Assembly (NCBI RefSeq): GCF_900107695.1 | Contig: NZ_FNQP01000003.1 | Location: 62,001 to 126,000, forward strand | Source of the DNA: Thiothrix caldifontis | Lineage (GTDB): Bacteria > Pseudomonadota > Gammaproteobacteria > Thiotrichales > Thiotrichaceae | DNA length: 64,000 nucleotides | Reading direction: 5' to 3' | Notes under the pieces: generated by a model | Seen by the model: the letters and a program-made list of their open reading frames with translations, nothing else | Told to the model about the DNA's origin: nothing | The model's database searches: none | Shown: one piece after another, positions 36,201 through 43,339 of the stretch | Position numbering within the stretch: the stretch's first letter is position 1 | Layout of the letters: each line of letters opens with the position of its first letter | Position numbers and translations under genes: made by a program

Positions 36201-36405
36201 CCTGCTGAAAATACTCGCGGAATTTTTCGCTGGGTAAATAGCCGTAAGCGCCGGTAATGTCATGTGCCGCTTTGAGCGCTGCTGGGAAAGGGAGGTGTTG
36301 AAAACCGTGCAGGGTATTGTGGTGCACGAAATCCCGCAGGGGTGCTTGACCGGGTAAGACGTGTTCCAGATGTTCCAGTAAGTGCTGGAAAATACCCCCA
36401 CTCAC
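33217..36405 (-). CDS. dabA: DabA inorganic carbon transporter subunit (DUF2309/UPF0753), copy 1
   Basis: The 1062-residue DabA has the complete zinc-site pattern: LVFCMDEREEG (C530, D532), H721 in VIMGHGSTSQNNPH and C736 in ECGACSGRHSG. The GHGS context matches the characterised enzyme. N- and C-terminal regions align with copy 2 (APLRDFVHHN against APLQDFVHFN; THNLTGLFGVMEG in both) but with extensive divergence, so the duplication is old. It overlaps the NuoM-like gene upstream by 4 bases and dabB1 downstream by 8. Confidence 0.94.
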   Translation of the reverse strand: MSGGIFQHLLEHLEHVLPGQAPLRDFVHHNTLHGFQHLPFPAALKAAHDITGAYGYLPSEKFREYFQQGRIAADDLDAVLQADSSLNSAETVFNRAANGDAITRGDIYRTALIHPIKPISPSEFVWQVEENRVLERDGELWSACLSALQLDHHLLHSEDLLNFSPERAARLFAAELDAQGTSIHERVAQDAQQQLLTLTRQVGETLTLRDLLQAVTGEDILHDIRPLFLRQVASWLDQGMAAWHNGTAGSSFFTAWRNTSADDLTSTLEGLTDWSEHLNSLPDTAEAAIIAELQRIGIPKEHWESYLERLALELPGWSGMFLWRDQHPGYAGITTPHVHMLDYLAVRLSMEHLFARRLCRQIWWMEASLSDIRGRFRRHPTEFWVRYYTFNHRLPEYLLTPAQQLIRHSRPRINEEAQWQQLAHQIWTWAHSPANATLQGWNAYAHGWRLFRLAQHLALDAATLHQLNHTQLETIFTCLDALDAEHSGFLWLQAYERHYREQIFNAILNNHGRGTWQQRHQRPQAQLVFCMDEREEGIRRHLEELNPHIETLGAAAFFNLPMNWQGLDDKTVTKLCPVPVTPVHLVREVPADAAAELQRQHALRVGWRKRLFAHLQHVTRHNLLLGTVSQMALAPASLGVMLGKSYLPLGFGQWVKRLRRKADMPIPTKLEFIALQPEQQRSSQQNQMGFTDAEQTEKVGGFLRMIGLTDGFAPLVVIMGHGSTSQNNPHAAAYECGACSGRHSGPNARVFAAMANRAEIRTLLAAQGIHIPTDTWFVGAEHDTCDEHIPWFDTDKVPAALQNALHTLQASLTEAARHSAHERCRKLASAPRQPTLAQAAAHIASRAVDYSQARPELGHATNACALIGRRAVTRGSFLDRRCFLISYDCTRDPDGKILENILLNAGPVGAGINLEYYFSTVNNDRYGAGTKVTHNLTGLFGVMEGVFSDLRTGLPQQMIEIHEAMRLLVIVEAKTAMVGEIYARQAPLQELIGGGWLIVAVKDPDSAVIDLFVPGTGFVRWEGKLQQLTMVERSAQWYSGDYGHLPPALVTANAVSPEVAHA

Positions 36406-37910
36406 GGCATCGCTCCCCCCGATATGGGTGCTACGATGGGCAGCACAAAATGGCTAATGAGTTGTTGCACCGAGGTATCCATCATCGTCAGCAAAGGCGC
36501 TGGATAAAAACCTAACAGCAACGTGCCAATAATCAGGCTACCCGCCGCAACCATTTCCAGTGGGCGCATGTCTTCGACTTGCTGCATATCCAGCCGCATC
36601 GGGCCGGTGTAAAGCTGTTTGACGGTGCGAATGCTGTAAGTGGCGGTGATCAACACGCCCAGCGACAGCAAGACAATGCTCCACCCCCACGCCTCAAAGC
36701 CGCCGATCAAAACGTGCAATTCCGCCACAAAACCTGCGGTACTCGGCAAGCCTACGCCACCGACGAACGCCAAAATAATCAGGAAAGCGAAACGTGGCGT
36801 AACCCTAATCAGCGAGCCGTAATCGTTGATGTCGCGGGTATGGGTACGTTCATACAACAAGCCGATCAGCATGAACGTTGCACCCGCCACCAGCCCATGC
36901 GCCACCATTTGGTATACCGCGCCGGTCATGCCGATCACGTTCAGTGTGGAAATCCCAATCAGCACCACGCCCATGTGACTGACGGAAGAGTACGCGATCA
37001 TCTTTTTCATATCGCTTTGCCGCCACGCCAATAAGCCGCCGTACAACAAGCCAATCACACCCAAAGTAAACAATAAGCCCTGCATCGCTTGCGCGGCGGC
37101 GGGTAAAATATCAATGGTGCGTAATAAGCCATACGACCCCATTTTCAACAGGATGCCAGAGAGCAAAATACTCACGGGGCTAGGCGCTTCGACGTGCGCC
37201 AACGGTAGCCAGCCATGCAGTGGAAACAAGGGCATTTTTACCCCAAAACCAATCAGTAAGCCGCTGAAAATCAGGATTTGTTCTGTTGTACTCAGTTGCC
37301 GTGCACCTTCTGCTATGGCCGCAAAGGTGAAAGAGTGTGCAGGAGTCGCATCAAACAGCACCAACAGCGCCAGCAGCATGAAAATTGAGCCACCCATGGT
37401 GTACAACACGAAATTCAATGCCGCCGTTTGCCGATTTTTGCCGCCCCAACGGTCAATCAAGAAAAACAACGGAATCAGCACCAGTTCCCAAAAAACGTAG
37501 AATAAGCCCCAATCTTGCGCCATGAATACACCCATGGTGGCGGCTTCCAACAAGAGCATCAGCAGGTAATAGCCTTTGACGTGGTGCGTGATCATGTGCG
37601 AAGCCAGCAATGCCATCAGCACCAGCACGGTGGTGAGCAACACCATCGGGAACGCTAACCCATCCACGCCTAAGGAAAACGACGTGCCCAGTTTAGGATT
37701 CCAGACCATACTGGTCGCCAATTGAATCGCGGGGTTGCTAAAGTCGATTTGTTGGGTGAGGCTTACGGCATACGCCAGCGTAACGGCTGCCACCCCAATA
37801 GCGGTGTTGCGGATTAAGCCCGGTCGCCCACTGGGTAATAATGCCAAGATAAACGCACCTACCGCAGGCAGAAGCAAGAGCAGGATGAGCGGGTGATCCA
37901 TCATATCCAA
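36402..37910 (-). CDS. NuoM-like antiporter-type subunit heading the dab operon
   Basis: The 502-residue membrane protein has the NuoM/MrpD pattern with VFWELVLIPLFFLIDRW (conserved Glu), LLSGILLKMGSYGLLR (conserved Lys) and KMPLFPLHGWLPLAHVEAPSPVS. It is the first gene of the seven-gene operon, overlapping dabA1 by 4 bases. Upstream, a TTGACA is present on the minus strand (complement of 37983-37988), but a well-spaced -10 was not found. Because the rest of complex I is absent, an accessory ion-translocating role for the DAB system is the most economical reading; this is inference. Confidence 0.87.
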   Translation of the reverse strand: MDMMDHPLILLLLLPAVGAFILALLPSGRPGLIRNTAIGVAAVTLAYAVSLTQQIDFSNPAIQLATSMVWNPKLGTSFSLGVDGLAFPMVLLTTVLVLMALLASHMITHHVKGYYLLMLLLEAATMGVFMAQDWGLFYVFWELVLIPLFFLIDRWGGKNRQTAALNFVLYTMGGSIFMLLALLVLFDATPAHSFTFAAIAEGARQLSTTEQILIFSGLLIGFGVKMPLFPLHGWLPLAHVEAPSPVSILLSGILLKMGSYGLLRTIDILPAAAQAMQGLLFTLGVIGLLYGGLLAWRQSDMKKMIAYSSVSHMGVVLIGISTLNVIGMTGAVYQMVAHGLVAGATFMLIGLLYERTHTRDINDYGSLIRVTPRFAFLIILAFVGGVGLPSTAGFVAELHVLIGGFEAWGWSIVLLSLGVLITATYSIRTVKQLYTGPMRLDMQQVEDMRPLEMVAAGSLIIGTLLLGFYPAPLLTMMDTSVQQLISHFVLPIVAPISGGAMP

Positions 37911-38030
37911 TGCGCCTTAAAAAGGGGTGGTCAGGGGAATATAAGCAGGCGATGATACATAAGTTTCGTATCTGTGGGTAGGTGTCAAGCCGTTTACCCA
38001 CACTGTTTTACAGGATTTTGAGGTAAATAA

Positions 38031-38435
38031 ATGCAGTATTCTACGCATCAGTTGGTGTTGTTCCCTGTCGCTACGGCTGATGCGCCAGCCATTGCCCCGC
38101 TAGAGTCGTGTTTACAAACGTTGGGTTTGCTAGGTGAGAGTTTGGGGGCAGGGCATTTTGCGGTGGGTGAAGGGTTTTTGTCGTTGGTGTGTTTTTTGGG
38201 GTGTTCGCCGGATATTGAATTAGTGCCGCAGGAAAACAAGCCATTTTGTTACATACAATTACCTTGCAGTGCAGCAATGGTGGATTTTCAATTGATTCGT
38301 AAGCCACTGGTGCAGGTGCGCGAGTGGGTGATTATTGGCAATATTCATGAGGCGGAAGCAGTACCGGATGCTGCTTTGCTGAGTGCATTGGAAGCAGCAT
38401 CCGGGTGTCGCTGGAAATACGCTTACCGGCGTTGA
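38031..38435 (+). CDS. Conserved hypothetical protein, Cys-rich
   Basis: I do not recognise this 134-residue soluble protein. It has six Cys, including CFLGC near residue 54-58, FCYIQLPC near 72-79 and GCRW close to the C-terminus, but no clear CxxC. It contains no signal peptide. A good Shine-Dalgarno (GAGGT, 38014-38024 region) precedes the ATG. It diverges from the dab operon with ~120 bases between starts, so shared control is possible. It converges on tolC with only three bases between the stops. Confidence 0.7.
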   Translation: MQYSTHQLVLFPVATADAPAIAPLESCLQTLGLLGESLGAGHFAVGEGFLSLVCFLGCSPDIELVPQENKPFCYIQLPCSAAMVDFQLIRKPLVQVREWVIIGNIHEAEAVPDAALLSALEAASGCRWKYAYRR

Positions 38436-38438
38436 GGC

Positions 38439-39965
38439 TTATTTTTTGCCAACATCTTGCGGGATGGTGAAGTATTGCTGCTGTGCTGGTTTGGCGGGTG
38501 TTGGCTTGGTTTTGATCGGTGCTGCTGGCTTTTCTTGCTTCACATCAGTCGTGCTGTATTGCTCAAAACTGCCATTGTCCTCAATATCAGCGGGTGGAGC
38601 ACTTTGCTGTAACGCGGCTGCTAATTGCTTGGGGGTTGAGGTCATGAATGTGTTCATATTGGCAATATCTTGATCGGTCAAAATACCTGCTGCTTGACGC
38701 AATTTCAGCGTATTTAGCAAATAGGTGTAGCGGGTTTGGGCGTAGTCACGCCGTGCACTGAAGACGTTGCGCAAGGAAGTCAGCACATCCACCGCTGTAC
38801 GTGTGCCGACTTCAAAGCCCGCCTGGGTGGCCTCCGCTGCTGTTTCCGCCGAAGCAAGGGCGCGTTGGTTGGCTTTGACTTGGCTAATACTGGACTGCAC
38901 CGTCAGGAATGCATTACGTGCTTGCTGTTCTGTGGTGCGGTTTTGAAAGTCGTATTGCTGTTGTGCTTGGCGGAAGTTGTGTTGGGCTTCGCGGATTTTG
39001 GAATCGGTGCTACCGCCGGTATACAGGGGCATACTGACTTGCACACCGACACTTGCACCGTAGTTTTGTGGATCCAGGGGGGCGCTGCTTTGGGCATCAC
39101 TGCCTGTTTGTTTGGCGACTAGATCCACTACCGGTTTTTTGGCAGCACGCTGGAGGTCAATAGCGGTTTGTGCTGACTGAATGGCATGTTGGCTGGCAAT
39201 CAGTTGTTTGTTATTCACTTTGGCTGTTTTGACCCATTGCTCAATATCGGCTGGTTCTGGAACGGTCAATGGTAGATTAGCCGCCGGAGCATTTAGGGTT
39301 TGGTAAAAACCACCGGTGAGTACGCGCAATTGTTCACGGCTTAAATCCAATTGGTTAACCGCATTGATTTCTTGGGCAACCGCAAGGTCATAGCGTGATT
39401 CTGCCTCCTTGACGTCGGTAATGGCGGAGCGACCCGCATCAAAATACGCTCTGGTCTGCTCTAATTGGCGACCAATCGCGTCTTTTTCAGTACGGGCAAA
39501 TTCCAGATTGTCTTGGGCGAGTAGGAAGTTGAAATAAGCTTCCGCCACCCGCAGGATCAATGCCTCGCGCTGTGCGTCTAAACCCGCGCTGGCTTGGGCG
39601 ATAGTGGAGTCGGCGAGATCGACTTGGGCATTTAGGGCTTTGTTATACAAGGATTTACTGACATTGACAGCGTAATTAGTGTTGTTGCCGCTATTAACGT
39701 CATTAGGGTCGAGCAGAGAAGCATCATGCGTTGTACGCTGACGACTATGGGTGATGGAGCCTGAAACGCCGACCTGCGGTTTTAAGGCCGCTAATGCTTG
39801 TGGTTTGCGTTCTAACGTTGCTAGGTAATCACTTTCCAGCGCCTTAAACTGAGCATCGTATCCTTTGGCTTGTTGGTAAACCTGAAGCAGGTTTTCTGCG
39901 TGTGCTTGTTGGGCGATCAGTGTCAGGGAGGCCGCTATCAAGAATGCCAGTGTCTGTTGTTTCAT
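38439..39965 (-). CDS. tolC: TolC family outer membrane channel protein
   Basis: The 508-residue protein has a signal peptide (LAFLIAASLTLIAQQAHA) and the TolC repeat architecture of long helices and beta strands: ENLLQVYQQAKGYDAQFKA at the start, GLDAQREALILRVAEAYFNFL, and the second repeat with VGTRTAVDVLTSLRNVF. TolC trimers form the outer-membrane exit duct of type I secretion and efflux systems. The C-terminal ~70 residues are Pro/Gln/Lys-rich. It follows pcm and rhodanese genes, an order known in related gammaproteobacteria. Confidence 0.92.
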   Translation of the reverse strand: MKQQTLAFLIAASLTLIAQQAHAENLLQVYQQAKGYDAQFKALESDYLATLERKPQALAALKPQVGVSGSITHSRQRTTHDASLLDPNDVNSGNNTNYAVNVSKSLYNKALNAQVDLADSTIAQASAGLDAQREALILRVAEAYFNFLLAQDNLEFARTEKDAIGRQLEQTRAYFDAGRSAITDVKEAESRYDLAVAQEINAVNQLDLSREQLRVLTGGFYQTLNAPAANLPLTVPEPADIEQWVKTAKVNNKQLIASQHAIQSAQTAIDLQRAAKKPVVDLVAKQTGSDAQSSAPLDPQNYGASVGVQVSMPLYTGGSTDSKIREAQHNFRQAQQQYDFQNRTTEQQARNAFLTVQSSISQVKANQRALASAETAAEATQAGFEVGTRTAVDVLTSLRNVFSARRDYAQTRYTYLLNTLKLRQAAGILTDQDIANMNTFMTSTPKQLAAALQQSAPPADIEDNGSFEQYSTTDVKQEKPAAPIKTKPTPAKPAQQQYFTIPQDVGKK

Positions 39966-40047
39966 AAAAAAACGGTTCCAAAATTATAGTTAGCTACGTG
40001 CCATACTAGCATGTTTATCCAAAAGCGGATTATAGCCTTAATCTCAA

Positions 40048-40362
40048 TTAGTAGAGTGGCATATCATGATCAACCTCTTTAGCCCAACGGTCGATCCCGC
40101 CGGTTAAGTTGATGACTTGAAAACCATTCCGTTCTAAGTAATAGCACGCATGGGCACTACGAATACCATGGTGGCAGACCACTAACCACTCATGATGGTT
40201 ATCTAAGTGTGACAGTTTGCTGGGTAATTGTCCCAAAGGGATGAGGGTTGAGGGTTCGAGATGGGCAATCTCGTATTCCCATTCTTCCCGGACATCCAAT
40301 ATATGCAAAGGCTGCTGCGTGTTGAGATGTGCAGCAAGCTCAGTAGGAGTCCAGTGACGCAC
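40048..40362 (-). CDS. Single-domain rhodanese-like protein
   Basis: The 104-residue protein is one rhodanese domain: LHILDVREEWEYEIAHL, then the active-site loop VVCHHGIRSAH with the catalytic Cys, and VINLTGGIDRWAKEVD. Such proteins carry a persulfide sulfur and donate it to acceptors. The start lies 2 bases from the pcm-like stop. In a sulfur oxidiser this may have a sulfur-transfer role, but the pcm-rhodanese-tolC grouping occurs widely in non-sulfur gammaproteobacteria too. Confidence 0.9.
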   Translation of the reverse strand: MRHWTPTELAAHLNTQQPLHILDVREEWEYEIAHLEPSTLIPLGQLPSKLSHLDNHHEWLVVCHHGIRSAHACYYLERNGFQVINLTGGIDRWAKEVDHDMPLY

Positions 40363-40364
40363 GA

Positions 40365-41024
40365 TTAGAAGACAAAAGCGCGATCAGTATCACTGTCGGT
40401 TCCGACCAGTGCCTTTAGCTGCGTTTCAAATAGTGTAGTGCGCGTAAATTCACTGTCCGCTTCATGCTTGATCAACGTGGCTTGCATGACTGAACCGTGC
40501 CCGACGACGACGAAAAGACGACCACCGGGGGCAAGCTGCGCTTCAAAGCGAGGTAGATAGGTTGGCATAGAACCTGTCACGGCAATGACATTGTACTGTT
40601 TGCCGGTTGACCAATCACGCAAGGCATCCGCTGTGTGTAGGGTGTGGTTGCGCAGTTTGAGGTTGAACAGGCGTTCTTCCGCTTGTCGGGTAAAGTCCTC
40701 ATAAATATCGACACTATCAACGTGTTTGCTAAGATGAGCCAGACAGGCGGTGATAAACCCGCTACCTGTACCAATTTCTAAGCAGGTATCGTCGGGGGAA
40801 ATCTCTAGCGCTTGTAACATCCGGGCTTCAACACGGGGGAACATCATGTGTTCGCCGTGACCGAGTGGGATTTCTACATCAGCAAACGCCAGTGCTTTGT
40901 GAACCTTGGGTACAAATAGCTCACGTTGGATGAAACCAAACGTGTCTAAAACTGTCTGATCAAGGACGTCCCATGGACGTATCTGTTGTTCGATCATATT
41001 AAAGCGGGCGTGTTCCAGATTCAT
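40365..41024 (-). CDS. Protein-L-isoaspartate O-methyltransferase family protein
   Basis: The protein from ATG 41024 (MNLEHARFNMIEQQIRPWDV) has 219 residues and shows the family pattern: MIEQQIRPWDVLDQTVLD, EIPLGHGEHMMFPRVEARML, and SAM motif I CLEIGTGSGFITACLAHL. The family's classical role is repair of isoaspartyl residues, but this RPWDV subgroup is often annotated only as Pcm-like. A GGAG Shine-Dalgarno precedes the selected start; the longer reading from 41081 lacks family similarity. Confidence 0.87.
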   Translation of the reverse strand: MNLEHARFNMIEQQIRPWDVLDQTVLDTFGFIQRELFVPKVHKALAFADVEIPLGHGEHMMFPRVEARMLQALEISPDDTCLEIGTGSGFITACLAHLSKHVDSVDIYEDFTRQAEERLFNLKLRNHTLHTADALRDWSTGKQYNVIAVTGSMPTYLPRFEAQLAPGGRLFVVVGHGSVMQATLIKHEADSEFTRTTLFETQLKALVGTDSDTDRAFVF

Positions 41025-41105
41025 GTGCAGGCTCCAGACAAAGAATGCGATAAGAGTACGGATTAAGGCGTGATGTCGCAAGTGATTGCGTAATGTCTAA
41101 AACAG

Positions 41106-41111
41106 TATAAT
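41106..41111 (+). promoter_or_regulatory. -10 box before the Kazal-like lipoprotein gene
   Basis: TATAAT is found 12 bases upstream of the lipoprotein ATG at 41123. A good -35 box at the usual distance was not seen. Confidence 0.4.
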
Positions 41112-41122
41112 GCGAGGTTTTT

Positions 41123-41401
41123 ATGAAAAGCTTGGGAATACTGCTGTTAGGGGGGGTGTTGTTAATAACAGCCCTGTCAGGTTGTAGCCGTTCTGATGCG
41201 GCAGAAGGGATGGCTGATACGGCATCTTTTCAACCGTGTCGTGAGCCACGCCCTGAAATTTGCTACGAGTCGTTTGTGCCTGTGTGCGCAACCCTAAGCA
41301 GAGTGAATGGGCAATTTAGTCAGCCTGTAACGTATGCAAATGATTGTAAAGCGTGTGCAGACCCGCAAGTACAAGGGTTTGTACCGGGTGCGTGTCCGTA
41401 A
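41123..41401 (+). CDS. Small lipoprotein with Kazal-like domain
   Basis: The 92-residue protein has a type II signal peptide with lipobox ALSGC (Cys21) and a Cys-rich mature part: residues ~39-91 read CREPRPEICYES, FVPVCATL, TYANDCKACADP and a final GACP. The six-Cys spacing with TYANDCKAC is that of Kazal-type protease inhibitor domains. It is predicted to be anchored in the cell envelope, where it could inhibit serine proteases. It is followed by a palindromic repeat that it shares with soxB in convergent orientation. The inhibitor role is inferred. Confidence 0.75.
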   Translation: MKSLGILLLGGVLLITALSGCSRSDAAEGMADTASFQPCREPRPEICYESFVPVCATLSRVNGQFSQPVTYANDCKACADPQVQGFVPGACP

Positions 41402-41407
41402 ACACGT

Positions 41408-41433
41408 TAGGGGCGAATGATGATTCGCCCCTA
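41408..41433. repeat. Palindromic intergenic repeat, copy A
   Basis: Arms TAGGGGCGAAT (41408-41418) and ATTCGCCCCTA (41423-41433) pair over 11 bases around a GATG loop. A nearly identical element lies at 63855-63882. Here it falls between two convergent stops (lipoprotein and soxB) and could end transcription from both sides. Confidence 0.8.
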
Positions 41434-41447
41434 CGAATGATAAAGGC

Positions 41448-43193
41448 TTAGGCTAAACCTTCGTTGCCGTCCACATTTTTGAGTTTCGGCGTGTTCAGCT
41501 CGATCTTGCCAATGGTCTTTTTGTCGCGCAGGTAATCGGCGACGACTTCCCAGATTTGCTTGTTTTTCGGCACTTCTTCTTGCACGCTGGCCCAACCTGC
41601 CACGGGGTAGGTTTTCGCAGCATCCAACGGCTTGCCATCAAGTTCCATGTCGGAGACGCGGTTGCCCATTTTCGCCGTCGGATCAAAGGTGAATTTCAAA
41701 CCACCCACGCGCACCATGTCGCCGCCTTGCTGGTAGTAAGGGTCTTCGTTGAAGAGGTTATCGGCTACGTCTTCGAGGATGGTTTTGATGGTTTCGCCAG
41801 TCATTTCGTTACGCGTGACCGTGCCGTAAGTAATCGCGGTTTGGTCAGCAACGTGTTCAAACGTGATGGGCTGCCCCGGCAGTACACTCGTACCCCAGCG
41901 GAAGCCGGGTGAAAATGCCATCGGTGCATCCAAGCCTTGCATCAGCGCGTCGCAGATCAATTGGTCAAACGTGCCGTTGAAATTGCCACGGCGGTACAAT
42001 ACGTCGTCACACACCGCGAGTTCTTCCGCCAATTCTTTTTTGTACGGTTCACGGATTTTGTCGATGAGTGCCTGCATGTCCTTGTTGGCTTCCAACAAGT
42101 TGGAGAAGACGGGCAGCAATTTGTAACGGAAATCCGCGACTTTACCGTCTTTCACATCCAGATCGAGCACGCCGAGGAACTTGCCGTTGGAACCCGCATT
42201 CGTGACCAGCGTTTTGCCGCCTGCATTTTCAACCACCACCGGCTGGAATACGCCATCGTGGGTATGACCGCCCATGATGGCGTCAATGCCGGTGACTTTG
42301 CTGGCCATTTTCAAGTCAACGTCCATGCCGTTGTGCGACAGCATAATGACGACTTTCGCGCCTTTGCTACGCGCATCGTCAACCGCTTGCTGCATATCGT
42401 CGTCACGGATGCCGAAGCTCCAGTCAGCGACCATGTGTTTGGGGTTGGCAACGGGCACATACGGAAATGCCTGACCAATAATCGCCACGGGTACGCCGTT
42501 GATTTCTTTGATCACGAACGGTTCAAATACACGCTCGTCAAAGTCGTTGCTGAAGATATTTTGTGCGACGAAATCAATTTTGCCCGCGAAATCTTTCTCG
42601 ACGATTTCTTTCACACGATCCGCGCCGAAGGTCATTTCCCAGTGCGGGGTCATCACATCTACGCCGAGGGCAAGCTGTGCGTCTACCATGTCTTGCGCAT
42701 TGGTTTTTAAGGATGTCCACGAACCTTGCCATGTATCGCCGCCGTCCAGCAGCAATGAACCGGGGCGTTGGGCACGTACTTGGTCAACCAAGGTTTTTAA
42801 GTGGGCAAAACCACCGACCTTACCGTATTTTTTTGCGGCTTCAACGTAATCAAGGTAGGTGAATGCGTGCGCATCCATCGTACCGGCTTCGATACCGTAC
42901 TTTTTCAGGAAGTGTTCGCCAACCAAGTGCGGCACTGCACCTTTCATGCTGCCGATACCCAAGTTGACGTTCGGCTCACGGAAGTAAATCGGCAATAATT
43001 GCGCGTGGCAGTCGGTGTAATGCATCAGGGATACATTGCCGAAGGCGGGCAGTTCATACGGGTTGTTGGGGGCTTTGACAGATGTTTTGTCGCCTTCTTT
43101 GGCGGCATCATCGGCGAAGGCGTTATTCAGGCTGAAACCGGCAACGCTGGCAGCCGCCAACATTTGCATAAATTCACGACGGGTTAAACTCAC
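41448..43193 (-). CDS. soxB: Thiosulfohydrolase SoxB
   Basis: SoxB is the periplasmic dimanganese enzyme that releases sulfate from the SoxY-bound thiosulfonate. The 581-residue protein starts at a GTG (43191-43193) preceded by GAGGAG seven bases upstream. This gives a Tat signal with SLTRREFMQMLAAASVAGF. Longer in-frame readings (from 43289) lack a ribosome site and would bury the signal. Metal-site motifs are LMHYTDCHAQLLP, LLDGGDTWQGS, MLSHNGMDVD and MGGHTHDG. The gene diverges from an ECF sigma gene and has an ECF-like promoter of its own at 43242-43266. It is about 4 kb from the other sox genes. Confidence 0.95.
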   Translation of the reverse strand: MSLTRREFMQMLAAASVAGFSLNNAFADDAAKEGDKTSVKAPNNPYELPAFGNVSLMHYTDCHAQLLPIYFREPNVNLGIGSMKGAVPHLVGEHFLKKYGIEAGTMDAHAFTYLDYVEAAKKYGKVGGFAHLKTLVDQVRAQRPGSLLLDGGDTWQGSWTSLKTNAQDMVDAQLALGVDVMTPHWEMTFGADRVKEIVEKDFAGKIDFVAQNIFSNDFDERVFEPFVIKEINGVPVAIIGQAFPYVPVANPKHMVADWSFGIRDDDMQQAVDDARSKGAKVVIMLSHNGMDVDLKMASKVTGIDAIMGGHTHDGVFQPVVVENAGGKTLVTNAGSNGKFLGVLDLDVKDGKVADFRYKLLPVFSNLLEANKDMQALIDKIREPYKKELAEELAVCDDVLYRRGNFNGTFDQLICDALMQGLDAPMAFSPGFRWGTSVLPGQPITFEHVADQTAITYGTVTRNEMTGETIKTILEDVADNLFNEDPYYQQGGDMVRVGGLKFTFDPTAKMGNRVSDMELDGKPLDAAKTYPVAGWASVQEEVPKNKQIWEVVADYLRDKKTIGKIELNTPKLKNVDGNEGLA

Positions 43194-43241
43194 GTTTTCT
43201 CTCCTCAAACGGGCTGAAGTTATTCTAGCTACAGGGGTAGT

Positions 43242-43266
43242 GACGGGGTGCAGGCGAAAATATTCC
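43242..43266 (-). promoter_or_regulatory. ECF-type promoter for soxB
   Basis: On the minus strand, GGAAT (complement of 43262-43266) and CGTC (complement of 43242-43245) are separated by 16 bases. This is the classical ECF sigma pattern, about 50 bases before the soxB GTG. Its upstream element GGAATATTT is shared with the opposite-strand promoter. Confidence 0.65.
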
Positions 43267-43284
43267 ATCTTTTTTGGAATATTT
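43258..43284. promoter_or_regulatory. Inverted repeat joining two divergent ECF -35 elements
   Basis: AAATATTCCA (43258-43267) and TGGAATATTT (43275-43284) form a perfect 10-base inverted repeat with a 7-base spacer; the GCG/CGC flanks extend it with one base bulged. Each arm is the -35 element of one divergent promoter. Confidence 0.7.
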
Positions 43285-43301
43285 CGCATATATTTTGCGT
43301 C
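43276..43301 (+). promoter_or_regulatory. ECF-type autoregulatory promoter of the sigma operon
   Basis: GGAAT (43276-43280) and CGTC (43298-43301) are 17 bases apart on the plus strand and end 38 bases before the sigma factor ATG at 43340. ECF sigma genes commonly transcribe themselves from such promoters. Confidence 0.7.
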
Positions 43302-43339
43302 ATGTGCAATAGAACCGCTAAGAGACTTTAATAAATCAC

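Noticed and set aside
23829-37910. Respiratory complex I (nuo) operon
   Set aside because: NuoL- and NuoM-like genes are present, but nuoA-K, nuoN and the peripheral arm genes are missing and two DabA genes are interleaved, so this is an inorganic carbon system.
41937-42710. 257-codon open frame on the plus strand opposite soxB
   Set aside because: It lies wholly within soxB, which has full family motifs; the opposite frame is open because of codon bias and encodes no recognisable domain.
43194-43289. N-terminal extension of SoxB from 43289
   Set aside because: It would run through the ECF promoter region, lacks a ribosome site and would place 32 residues before the Tat signal.
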